Below, one piece after another: positions 1 to 6,229 of a stretch of DNA of 13,388 nucleotides. The stretch is from JALHSW01 sp038321755. GTDB lineage: Bacteria > Actinomycetota > Acidimicrobiia > IMCC26256 > PALSA-555. The position numbers and the translations under genes were made by a program. Numbering within the stretch: the first letter of the stretch is position 1; each line of letters begins with the position of its first letter. Location: assembly GCA_038321755.1 (NCBI GenBank), contig JBBQFJ010000100.1, forward strand, positions 1 to 13,388, given 5' to 3'. The notes beneath the pieces were generated by a model, which worked only from the letters and a program-made list of their open reading frames with translations, searched no databases and was not told where the DNA came from.

Positions 1-2
1 TC

Positions 3-1049
3 GAAGGCGCGGCGAACACGCACGTCATCGCGCACGCAGGCCGCATCTACGCGCTCGTCGAGTCGAGTCTCCCGACCGAAGTTCGTTCCGACCTCAGCAC
101 CGCCGGCGCGGTCGACTTCGACGGCAAGCTCACGACACCGTTCACGGCCCACCCCAAGCTCGATCCGGTCACCGGGGAGCTGCACTTCTTCGGGTACGAC
201 TTCTTCGGGCCCCCGTACGTCCGGTATCACGTCCTCGACGCGGCCGGTGCGCTGGTGAAGACCGAACCGATCGCGATCCCCGGTCCGGTGATGATGCACG
301 ACTTCGCGATCACCCACCGCTCGGTCGTCTTCCTCGATCTACCCGTGGTGTTCGACCTGGCGCTCGTCGGGAAGCAACCGTTCCCCTTCACGTGGCGACC
401 GGAACACGGTGCTCGCGTCGGCGTGATGCCACGGAACGGCGGGAGCGACGACGTCGTGTGGTGCGACCTCGACCCGTGTTACGCGTACCACCCACTCAAC
501 GCGTACGACGACACCGATGGCACCGTGGTGCTCGACATCGCCCGCTACAACGACATGTTCAAGACCGAGGTGTTCGGCCCGGGCGCGAGCTCCCCGCCGA
601 CCCTCGACCGCTGGACGATCAACCCCGGCGCTCGGACGGTCGCGACCGAACGCATCGACGACGTCGCCCAGGAGTTCCCGCGCATCGACGAGCGCCTCAC
701 CGGCCGCGTGCACCGGTATGGGTACGCGACCGAGGTGGCGGTCGGCGAGCACTGGGAGGGCCTCGGCGGCCTTCGCAAGCACGACCTCGTCGCGGGAACG
801 GTCGAGCGTCACGATCCCGGCGTCGGCCGCCAGGCTTCCGAAGGGGTCTTCGTGCCGTCGTCGCCGGACGCGGGTGAAGGCGAGGGCTGGGTGTTGAGCG
901 TCGTCTACGACGCGACGCGCGACGCGAGCGATCTCGTCATCGTGGACGCGACCGACTTCTCCGGGCCGCCGATCGCGACGGTCCACCTGCGTCGGCGCGT
1001 CCCGTTCGGCTTCCACGGCTCGTGGGTGGCCGGCGCATCACTCGGATGA
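3..1049 (+). CDS. Carotenoid cleavage oxygenase family protein (5' end outside window)
   Basis: Non-heme Fe(II) oxygenase of the carotenoid/apocarotenoid/stilbene cleavage family (RPE65/CCD fold), which splits a C=C bond of a polyene or stilbene with O2. The reading frame is open from base 3 with no start, so roughly 130 N-terminal residues are missing. All four iron-binding histidines can be placed: codons 150-152 (AHPK), 297-299 (MMHDF), 489-491 (YHPLNA) and 1014-1016 (GFHGSW). Their spacing of 49, 64 and 175 residues is close to that of Synechocystis ACO. Second-shell Glu candidates sit in VESSLP, in the EFPRID segment before an HRYGYA motif, and in EGVFVP. The family and an intact active site are well supported. 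The substrate (carotenoid, apocarotenal or lignostilbene) cannot be told. The stop is 21 bases before the next ATG, which has its own promoter-like motif. Confidence 0.93.
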   Translation, partial: EGAANTHVIAHAGRIYALVESSLPTEVRSDLSTAGAVDFDGKLTTPFTAHPKLDPVTGELHFFGYDFFGPPYVRYHVLDAAGALVKTEPIAIPGPVMMHDFAITHRSVVFLDLPVVFDLALVGKQPFPFTWRPEHGARVGVMPRNGGSDDVVWCDLDPCYAYHPLNAYDDTDGTVVLDIARYNDMFKTEVFGPGASSPPTLDRWTINPGARTVATERIDDVAQEFPRIDERLTGRVHRYGYATEVAVGEHWEGLGGLRKHDLVAGTVERHDPGVGRQASEGVFVPSSPDAGEGEGWVLSVVYDATRDASDLVIVDATDFSGPPIATVHLRRRVPFGFHGSWVAGASLG

Positions 1050-1056
1050 CGGGCGC

Positions 1057-1070
1057 TACGGTCTCCGCCC
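1057..1070 (+). promoter_or_regulatory. Leaderless-type -10 element before the small membrane protein gene
   Basis: TACGGT at 1057-1062 is followed by 8 bases and then ATG at 1071, so transcription would start at or next to the A of the start codon. There is no Shine-Dalgarno sequence between hexamer and ATG. I see no convincing -35. It belongs to the series of similar motifs in this window. Confidence 0.5.
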
Positions 1071-1550
1071 ATGGCTCACGTGCATCACGAGACCCCGGAG
1101 CAGCGCAAGCGAAGCCTCAACCTCTGGCTGATCTTCGTCATCGTGCTGGTCCTCGTCGCGGCCGCCGCGCTCGTCCTCGTCCTCATCCTCAAGGACGACG
1201 ACACGGACAAGGGCAACCAGTCCGCGACCACCACGACCACCGTCGCGGCCGACGCACCCGAGCAGTACGCGAAGGCGCTCTACGCCGACTGGCAGAACGC
1301 AGATCGCGCCGGCGCGGCCACCTACGCCTCCGACGAAGCCATCGCGCAGCTGTTCCAGTTCGCGTACCAGCCGCTGCCCACGAACGCGGGGCCGATCGAC
1401 CCGTACAACTTCCAGTCCTGTGAAGGCGCGGCCGGCTCGGTGATCTGCACGTGGAGCGGTCAGGACAACGCGCAGATCGTCATGACCGTCCGGAACACCA
1501 CGGGCGGACTCCCCGTGCAGGTCGTGAACGTGACGCGTCAGGGCGGGTAG
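1071..1550 (+). CDS. Single-pass membrane-anchored protein with extracytoplasmic domain, function unknown
   Basis: A 159-residue protein I cannot assign to a named family. A short charged cytoplasmic N-terminus (His-rich MAHVHHETPEQRKR) is followed by one strongly hydrophobic helix at about residues 17-40, an acidic stop (KDDDTDK), a Thr-rich linker (TTTTT) and an external domain of about 95 residues. The external part starts with an amphipathic stretch (EQYAKALYADWQNADRAGAATYAS), reminiscent of small NTF2-like lipoprotein or membrane-anchored domains common in actinobacteria. It ends with beta-rich sequence carrying two cysteines (about 117 and 126), a possible disulfide outside the cell. 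The start at 1071 is supported by the -10-like TACGGT 8 bases upstream. It lies 21 bases after the oxygenase stop, but probably has its own promoter. Confidence 0.8.
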   Translation: MAHVHHETPEQRKRSLNLWLIFVIVLVLVAAAALVLVLILKDDDTDKGNQSATTTTTVAADAPEQYAKALYADWQNADRAGAATYASDEAIAQLFQFAYQPLPTNAGPIDPYNFQSCEGAAGSVICTWSGQDNAQIVMTVRNTTGGLPVQVVNVTRQGG

Positions 1551-1641
1551 CTGTCGCACCCCCGTGGAACGGTTGACCACGCGACGACGGCACGAACCGA
1601 GCCTCTCGGCGTCCTGATTCCCCGGCTCTTCCCCCGCTGGT

Positions 1642-1663
1642 GCCCGCTCGCGGGCGCGCGAGC
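1642..1663 (+). promoter_or_regulatory. Two overlapping, mutually exclusive hairpins just before the RBS of the RadC-like gene
   Basis: GCCCG (1642-1646) pairs with CGGGC (1651-1655) around a CTCG tetraloop. GCTCGC (1646-1651) pairs with GCGAGC (1658-1663) around six bases. The two stems share bases 1646 and 1651-1655, so only one can form at a time. They end one base before the purine-rich ribosome site. No T-run follows, so a terminator is unlikely. GC-rich DNA often makes such stems by chance. Confidence 0.3.
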
Positions 1664-1670
1664 AAGGGAG
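1664..1670 (+). promoter_or_regulatory. Ribosome binding site of the RadC-like gene
   Basis: AAGGGAG ends 7 bases before ATG 1678. It is a clear Shine-Dalgarno sequence that fixes this start. The 127-base gap 1551-1677 before it holds no other gene that I can support. Confidence 0.6.
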
Positions 1671-1677
1671 CAGCACG

Positions 1678-2160
1678 ATGGGAGCCACACGAGGTTGCGC
1701 ACGCCCGTCCCGGTCGCCCACATCAGGCACCGAGGTACCGCGTCGCGTCCAGCGACCGAGCGACGCGATCGCGCTCGTGCGTGCGGTGCTCACCGAGCAT
1801 CCGGAGCCGACCGGCGAGCTCGTGCTCGGGCTCGACACCGCCCGCCGACTCACCGGCCTGGGCATCCGCCCGCGCCCCGACGAGCGTCACGTTCTCGACA
1901 CGGAGCAGCTCGTCGCGTTGGCCGACGAGCTCGACGCCGAGGCGCTGGTGCTCGTGTCGCTGCTCGCCGACGAGCGCGAGCTGCTCGCCGAGGCCGACCT
2001 CGACGGGTTCATCGGTCTGGCGCGCGCGTGTTTGGCACGTGGCGTGCTCCTGCTCGACCACGTGCTCGTCGCCGGATCGACCTGGGTCTCCCTGTGGGAC
2101 GCCCTGGTCGGCGACGCGGTGGTCGGAAGCGAGGACCTCAGCGAGGAGCGCGACGCATGA
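1678..2160 (+). CDS. RadC/JAB-domain-like protein, probably without a metal site
   Basis: A 160-residue protein. The C-terminal segment LLLDHVLVAGSTWVSL (about residues 124-139) fits the end of RadC-type JAB (MPN+) domains, whose usual form is a LLDH-hydrophobic-G-x-x-x-x-SF/SL ending. Working backwards, the helix LDGFIGLARACLARG fits the helix before it. The stretch that should carry the zinc ligands of the JAMM motif (HxHP...S..D) reads LVLVSLLADERELLAEADLD and has neither histidine. Residues 1-28 are Arg/Ser/Pro-rich and look disordered. The start is fixed by AAGGGAG 7 bases upstream. The gene overlaps the tail of the convergent acetyltransferase gene by 23 bases. RadC itself has no settled biochemical function, and I infer a non-enzymatic role here. 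The family call is from memory of the motif and is moderately sure. Confidence 0.6.
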   Translation: MGATRGCARPSRSPTSGTEVPRRVQRPSDAIALVRAVLTEHPEPTGELVLGLDTARRLTGLGIRPRPDERHVLDTEQLVALADELDAEALVLVSLLADERELLAEADLDGFIGLARACLARGVLLLDHVLVAGSTWVSLWDALVGDAVVGSEDLSEERDA

Positions 2161-2743
2161 AGTACGTGGTGAACGCGTTGTCGGTCGCGGGCAGCGTCAC
2201 CTCGTCGGTGACCTCGAACCCGTGGCGACGGTAGAAGACGACGTTGCCGGGCTTGTCTGTCTCGAGCCAGGCGATCTCGCCCGCGTCGTCCATGCGGTCG
2301 CAGAACGCTTCGAGGAGCGCCGCGCCCACGCCGTGACCCTGGAGGACGGGATCGACCGAGACCGGGCCGAGGTGCCAGTGCCGTTCCCCGAGATCATGGG
2401 TGGAGAAGAGCGACCACACGAGGTGCGAGCGCGAACCGTCGCCGGGTCCGCCGATCTCGGTCGGTGGGACGCGCAGCTCCTCGGGGACCAGCGCACCGAT
2501 GCAGGTCCCGGGCGCCGCGGCGCCACAGACGCCGACGACGTGCTCACCGAGGAAGGCACCGAGCTGCGGGTCGGCCAGGCCCGACACGAAGCCGACGAAC
2601 AGGTCGAGGACGCCGCCCACTCGTGCCCGCGTGTCGTCCCCCAACACCCACCGGAACGTGGGGTTGTCCGAGAGCGCGCGGCCCGCGACCGCGCCGGCGA
2701 CCGGCTTCTCCGCCGCGGTGAGGTCGCGAACCTCGAGCTCCAT
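2138..2743 (-). CDS. GNAT-family N-acetyltransferase
   Basis: A 201-residue acetyl-CoA-dependent acyltransferase of the Gcn5 fold. Motif A is clear: HLGPVSVDPVLQGHGVGAAL contains the Q-G-H-G-V-G pyrophosphate-binding loop. Motif B follows as NVVFYRRHGFEV. I chose the ATG at 2743 (MELEVRDLT), where the beta1 strand of the fold begins. The frame stays open 44 codons further up, but that extension is Arg/Ser-rich and lies inside etfA. It starts 34 bases after the etfA stop, so it is probably the third gene of the etfBA transcript, with a weak AAGG upstream. Residues 2-110 are Gly/Ala-rich and give no hint of substrate (amine, antibiotic or protein N-terminus). It converges with and overlaps the RadC-like gene at its 3' end. 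Confidence 0.85.
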   Translation of the reverse strand: MELEVRDLTAAEKPVAGAVAGRALSDNPTFRWVLGDDTRARVGGVLDLFVGFVSGLADPQLGAFLGEHVVGVCGAAAPGTCIGALVPEELRVPPTEIGGPGDGSRSHLVWSLFSTHDLGERHWHLGPVSVDPVLQGHGVGAALLEAFCDRMDDAGEIAWLETDKPGNVVFYRRHGFEVTDEVTLPATDNAFTTYFMRRAPR

Positions 2744-2777
2744 CAGCTTCGTGCCTTGCCGACCCGGCCCGACGAGA

Positions 2778-3746
2778 TCAGCCGTGCGCCTTGAGCGCCT
2801 CGATGAGCTTCGGGACGACCTTGTGCACGTCGCCGATGATGCCGAGGTCGGCGACCGAGAAGATCGGCGCCTCACTGTCTTTGTTGATGGCGAGGATGGT
2901 GTCCGAGCCCTTCATGCCCACGAGGTGCTGCGTGGCACCGGAGATGCCGAGCGCGACGTAGAGCTTCGGCTTCACGGTCTTGCCGGTCTGGCCGACCTGC
3001 TTCGAGTACGGCACCCAGCCGGCATCGACGATCGCGCGCGATGCACCCGACGCGCCCTTGAGGAGCTTGGCGAGCTCCTCGACGAGCGGCTCGTAGGCCT
3101 CGGCGCTGCCGATGCCACGTCCACCCGAGACCACGATCGTGGCCTCTTCCAGTTTCGGCCCCTCGCGCTCCTCGACGTGGCGCTCGAGCACCTTCGCCTC
3201 TGCGGCACGACCTGCGTCGCCGGCTTCGGCCGCCGCGACCTCGGCTGCCGCGCCACCGCTGGGCTCGGCGGCGAAGGACTTCGGACGGATCGCCGCGAGG
3301 TAGGGCTTCTCGCCGGTGAACGCCGTGTCGACGAGCGTGTTCCCACCGAAGATCGCGGTGCCGACGATGACCTTGTCGCCGTCGACCTTGAGGTCCGTGC
3401 CGTTGGTGAGCACTGGACGGTCGAGCTTCACCGAAAGACGAGCGAGCGCGTCACGGCCGTCATAGCTCTGCGCGAACAGCACCAGGTCGGGCTGCTCGGC
3501 CGCGATCAGTGTCGCGAGCGCTGCGGCACCGACGATGCCGGGGAGCACGTCGCCGCCGTCGACCGCGTGCACCTTCGTCGCACCGTGCTCGCCGAGCGCA
3601 CCGGCGAGCGCGTCGGCGTTGGTGCCGACGAACACGCACTCGACCGTGTCGCCGAGCTCGCGCGCCTTGGTGAGGAGCTCGAGCGTGCTCGTGGCCGGCT
3701 TGTCACCGTCGGCCTCCGCGTACACCCAGATCTTGGGAATGCCCAT
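2778..3746 (-). CDS. etfA: Electron transfer flavoprotein, alpha subunit
   Basis: A 322-residue FAD-binding subunit of the ETF heterodimer, which takes electrons from acyl-CoA dehydrogenases and other flavoprotein dehydrogenases and passes them to the quinone pool through an ETF:quinone oxidoreductase. The N-terminal domain starts MGIPKIWVYAEADGDKP. The C-terminal FAD domain has VSGGRGIGS, the RAIVDAGWVPYSKQVGQTGKTV segment and the family signature LYVALGISGATQHLVG, then a DTILAINKD segment and SVADLGIIGDVHKVVPKLIEAL. Length is normal and no key residue is missing. The ATG at 3746 has an AGGAC about 8 bases upstream. It lies 78 bases after etfB on the same strand. The natural electron donor in this window is the acyl-CoA dehydrogenase at 9323. 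Confidence 0.97.
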   Translation of the reverse strand: MGIPKIWVYAEADGDKPATSTLELLTKARELGDTVECVFVGTNADALAGALGEHGATKVHAVDGGDVLPGIVGAAALATLIAAEQPDLVLFAQSYDGRDALARLSVKLDRPVLTNGTDLKVDGDKVIVGTAIFGGNTLVDTAFTGEKPYLAAIRPKSFAAEPSGGAAAEVAAAEAGDAGRAAEAKVLERHVEEREGPKLEEATIVVSGGRGIGSAEAYEPLVEELAKLLKGASGASRAIVDAGWVPYSKQVGQTGKTVKPKLYVALGISGATQHLVGMKGSDTILAINKDSEAPIFSVADLGIIGDVHKVVPKLIEALKAHG

Positions 3747-3824
3747 CTCGTCGTGTCCTGTCCTAGAAGTGAAAAAGCGGAAAGTCGAAGGGGGAAGTCG
3801 GAGCGGGAACTCAGCGGAGCGTCG
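3747..3824 (-). other. etfB-etfA spacer with C-rich, G-poor transcript strand
   Basis: Read on the coding (minus) strand, most of this 78-base spacer is pyrimidine-rich, with runs such as CTTCCCCC and CTTTTTC and very few Gs until the etfA ribosome site. That skew is unlike the flanking genes, where G and C are balanced. It resembles a Rho-utilisation or unstructured loading site. I see no hairpin in it. Confidence 0.4.
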
Positions 3825-4607
3825 CTAGATGACCTTGAGCTGCTCGAGGAACGCCACGATGCGCTCGTGCGCGGTGCCATCGTCCTCGATCTTCTCGCCG
3901 GCCTCGCGCGCCGGTGCCGCCTCCGTGTTGACGATCTCCTGCCGGGCGCCGGCCCAGCCGACCTGCTCGGCCGTGAGACCGAGGTCGGTCACCTTGACCT
4001 CGTCGACCGGCTTGTTCTTCGCCGCCATGATCCCCTTGAAGGAGGGGTACCGCGGCTCGACGACTCCGGCGGTCACGCTCACAACCGCGGGAAGTGACGC
4101 CTCGACGACGTCGTACCCGGCCTCGGTCTGTCGCTGGATCGTGGCCTTGCCGTCCGCGATCTCGATGTGCTTCGCGAAGGTGAGCGACGGCCAGCCGAGG
4201 AGCTCCGCGACCTGCCCGGGGATCGTGCCGGAGTACCCGTCGGTCGACTCGGTGGCGGTGAGCACGAGGTCGATGTCGCCGACCCGCTCGACCGCCTTGG
4301 CGAGCACCTTCGCGGTCGAGAGCGCGTCGCTCCCGGCGAGGGCGTCGTCGGAGACGAGGATCGCCTTGGCAGCACCCATCGCGAGCGCGGTGCGCAGCCC
4401 CGACACCTCGTTGTTGGGTGCCATCGAGACGAGCGTGACTTCGCCACCGCCGGCCGCGTCGGCCAGCTGGAGCGCCATCTCGACGCCGTAGCTGTCGGAC
4501 TCGTCGAGGATCAGCTTGCCCTCGCGCTTGAGCGTCTTGGTCGTTGGGTCGAGCTCGCCCGGCGTGGCCGGGTCGGGGATCTGCTTCACGCAGACGGCGA
4601 TGTTCAT
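3825..4607 (-). CDS. etfB: Electron transfer flavoprotein, beta subunit
   Basis: A 260-residue AMP-binding partner of EtfA. The start MNIAVCVKQIPDPATPGELDP is the classical EtfB N-terminus, so the ATG at 4607 is right and the longer open frame upstream is not used. GGGAGAG lies a few bases before it. Diagnostic stretches are DESDSYGVEMALQLAD near residue 40, LVLTATESTDGYSGTIPGQVAELLG, and the EtfB signature region VEASLPAVVSVTAGVVEPRY followed by PSFKGIMAAKNKPV. Length and motifs match ordinary housekeeping ETFs (group I) of fatty-acid and amino-acid oxidation. I see no sign of the extra FAD site of bifurcating ETFs. It is first in an etfB-etfA-acetyltransferase unit that diverges from the FAD reductase gene at 4696. 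Confidence 0.97.
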   Translation of the reverse strand: MNIAVCVKQIPDPATPGELDPTTKTLKREGKLILDESDSYGVEMALQLADAAGGGEVTLVSMAPNNEVSGLRTALAMGAAKAILVSDDALAGSDALSTAKVLAKAVERVGDIDLVLTATESTDGYSGTIPGQVAELLGWPSLTFAKHIEIADGKATIQRQTEAGYDVVEASLPAVVSVTAGVVEPRYPSFKGIMAAKNKPVDEVKVTDLGLTAEQVGWAGARQEIVNTEAAPAREAGEKIEDDGTAHERIVAFLEQLKVI

Positions 4608-4695
4608 GGCTCTCCCGTTGGAATGTGGTGGAATCCCCGAGATTCTGGCCGCAGAAGGGCCCTGGAGTCGAAACCGGCCGCGTAGCGTCCGGGAC
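4608..4695. promoter_or_regulatory. Divergent promoter region between etfB and the FAD reductase gene
   Basis: An 88-base gap that must hold both promoters. For the plus gene, TAGCGT at 4683-4688 lies 7 bases before ATG 4696 (leaderless arrangement). For etfB a GGGAGAG ribosome site is clear but no good -10; CAGAAT on the minus strand is the best weak candidate. An inverted repeat GAATC-CCCGA-GATTC (4631-4645) lies in the etfB leader and could be an operator. Confidence 0.45.
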
Positions 4696-5895
4696 ATGGC
4701 GGAACTCGACCTCCTCGTGGTCGGTGCCGGCCCGGCCGGGGTCGCCGCTGCACTCACGGCCCACGAACGGGGCTTGGCCGTGCGGTTGATCGACCGGGCG
4801 GTGTTCCCCCGAGACAAGACCTGTGGCGACGGGCTCACGACCCAGGCACTGCGCCTCCTCGAACGGCTCGAGGTCGACGTCACCTCGCTCCCCGGGTACG
4901 AGCCGGTGCACGACACCGTGTGCGTCTCGCCCTCGGGCCACCAGGTCGTGCTCCCGTTGCCCAGCAACGGTGCCTATTCGGGGGTGATCACCCGATTCGA
5001 GCTCGACGCCGCGCTCGTCGCACGGGCTCGCGCGGCAGGCGTCGCGGTCGACGAGGACGCCGAGCTCACGGGGCTCGCCGACACGGTCACTGGCGTTCGC
5101 GCTGAGCTCCGCGACGGAACCACGATCGATGCGACACAGCTGGTCGCCGCCGACGGGCACTGGTCGCGGGTGCGGCGACTGCGCGAGCCCGACGCGAGCG
5201 CGGACCTCGGCACCTGGCACGCGTTCCGTCAGTACTTCCGCAACGTCGACGAACGGCGTCAGTTCGTGCTCTTCGAGCGCGACCTCCTTCCCGGGTACGC
5301 GTGGGTGTTCCCGCTGCCCGGCCGTCGCGCCAACGTCGGCTTCGGAGTGCTGCGCGAGCCGGGCGTGACCGGCAAGCAGCTCAAGGCACTCTGGCCCGAT
5401 CTGCTCGCGCGCCCGTCGCTGCGCGCGGTGCTCGGACCCGACGCCGAGCCGGAGGGCACGCACCGCGCCTGGCCGATCCCCGCGTCGTACGACCCGGCGC
5501 GCCTCACGGACGGGCGCGTGCTCTACGTGGGCGACGCCGCGAGCGTCGTCGACCCGATGACCGGTGAAGGCATCGCGCAAGCGCTGGAGACCGGGATCCT
5601 GGCGAGCGAGGCAATCGCCGCAGGCGGCGGCCCGACCCAGATCGGAGTCACGTATCAACGCGCCGTCGCACGGGCCCTCGGGCGCGACCTCCGGTTCGCA
5701 CGGACGTTGCAGCACGTGCTGCGAACCGACGTCGGCGCCCGGCTCGCGGTCCGCGCCGCGGGGCTCACTCCGTGGACCCGACGCAACTTCGCGCGGTGGC
5801 TCTTCGAGGACTATCCGCGCGCGCTCGTGCTCACTCCCGACCGGTGGCACCGGAAGATGTTCACTGCACCCGCCGCGTTCCGCTCTGGCACGTGA
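4696..5895 (+). CDS. Geranylgeranyl reductase family FAD-dependent oxidoreductase
   Basis: A 399-residue flavoprotein of the group containing archaeal/plant geranylgeranyl reductases, mycobacterial MenJ and FixC. Residues 5-33 form the FAD Rossmann motif (LLVVGAGPAGVAAALTAHERG, ending ID). FPRDKTCGDGLTTQAL (37-52) is the family cysteine motif. YAWVFPLPGRRANVGFGVL (201-219) is the sheet over the isoalloxazine. VGDAASVVDPMTGEGIAQAL (278-297) is the second FAD motif. I took the ATG at 4696; the open frame above it crosses the divergent etfB promoter. Likely reactions are saturation of isoprenoid double bonds (for example a menaquinone tail) or hydroxylation/oxidation of a polyketide or terpenoid. 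I cannot choose. Lying back to back with etfBA and related to FixC/ETF-quinone oxidoreductases, it could exchange electrons with ETF. That is inference, and I see no 4Fe-4S ligand set. Confidence 0.88.
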   Translation: MAELDLLVVGAGPAGVAAALTAHERGLAVRLIDRAVFPRDKTCGDGLTTQALRLLERLEVDVTSLPGYEPVHDTVCVSPSGHQVVLPLPSNGAYSGVITRFELDAALVARARAAGVAVDEDAELTGLADTVTGVRAELRDGTTIDATQLVAADGHWSRVRRLREPDASADLGTWHAFRQYFRNVDERRQFVLFERDLLPGYAWVFPLPGRRANVGFGVLREPGVTGKQLKALWPDLLARPSLRAVLGPDAEPEGTHRAWPIPASYDPARLTDGRVLYVGDAASVVDPMTGEGIAQALETGILASEAIAAGGGPTQIGVTYQRAVARALGRDLRFARTLQHVLRTDVGARLAVRAAGLTPWTRRNFARWLFEDYPRALVLTPDRWHRKMFTAPAAFRSGT

Positions 5896-5927
5896 CCGGT
5901 CCTCGGCATCACGGCTACCGGTACCGG
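5894..5927. promoter_or_regulatory. Pair of perfect palindromes before the ABM-domain gene
   Basis: GACCGGTC (5894-5901) and CCGGTACCGG (5918-5927) are perfect palindromes. Together with the copy before ATG 5945 they give ACCGG four times within 49 bases. The second palindrome ends four bases before the putative -10 (5932-5937), where a repressor could block polymerase. No regulator gene lies nearby. Confidence 0.35.
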
Positions 5928-5931
5928 ACCG

Positions 5932-5944
5932 TACGCTGACCGGC
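5932..5944 (+). promoter_or_regulatory. Leaderless-type -10 element before the ABM-domain gene
   Basis: TACGCT at 5932-5937 is followed by 7 bases and ATG 5945. There is no Shine-Dalgarno sequence and no recognisable -35. The hexamer is identical to those before the genes at 9323 and 11401. Confidence 0.5.
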
Positions 5945-6229
5945 ATGGCCCGAATCGTGATCTTCACCCGCCTGACCGCGCAGCCCGGACGACGCGACGA
6001 CCTCGTTGCCGCGCTCGAAGCGCTCGGTGCCGCGACACGCAACGAGCCGGGCGCCGAGGTCTTCGTGCTGCACCCGGCACGCGACGAACCCGACCTCGTG
6101 CTCGGCTACGAGGTGTTCACCGACGACGACGCGCTCGCGGCACACCGGGCGTCCGAGCATGTCGCCGTGATCGGCCCGCAGCTCCAGGACCTCCTCGCCG
6201 GACCGCCCGAGATCAGCTACGCGACCTGA
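5945..6229 (+). CDS. Antibiotic-biosynthesis-monooxygenase (ABM) domain protein
   Basis: A 94-residue single-domain protein of the dimeric alpha/beta-barrel superfamily, which includes quinol monooxygenases such as YgiN and heme-degrading or cofactor-free monooxygenases. Visible pattern: strand MARIVIFTRLTAQPGRRDD, helix DLVAALEALGAATRNEPG, strand AEVFVLHPARDEPDLVLGYEVFTDDDALAAHRASEHV, the typical FEVYxDxxAxxxHxxSxH theme with the conserved H in AAHRAS. ATG 5945 begins the fold directly, and the -10-like TACGCT 7 bases upstream supports it. The frame is open far upstream, but only as an out-of-frame shadow inside the FAD reductase gene. It lies 49 bases after that gene and its tail overlaps the convergent isomerase gene by 13 bases. 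The substrate is unknown, perhaps a quinol or phenol. Confidence 0.82.
   Translation: MARIVIFTRLTAQPGRRDDLVAALEALGAATRNEPGAEVFVLHPARDEPDLVLGYEVFTDDDALAAHRASEHVAVIGPQLQDLLAGPPEISYAT

Noticed and set aside
1573..1600. TTGACC as a -35 for the RadC-like gene
   Set aside because: No -10-like hexamer lies 15-19 bases downstream.
2400..4097. A 565-codon plus-strand open frame opposite etfB/etfA and the acetyltransferase
   Set aside because: It is antisense to well-recognised etf genes, with a low-complexity Arg/Glu/Asp-rich product; a GC-rich shadow frame.
3811..6042. A 743-codon minus-strand open frame across the FAD reductase and etfB
   Set aside because: It crosses two clear genes and a divergent promoter and gives an Arg-rich product without domains; a shadow frame.
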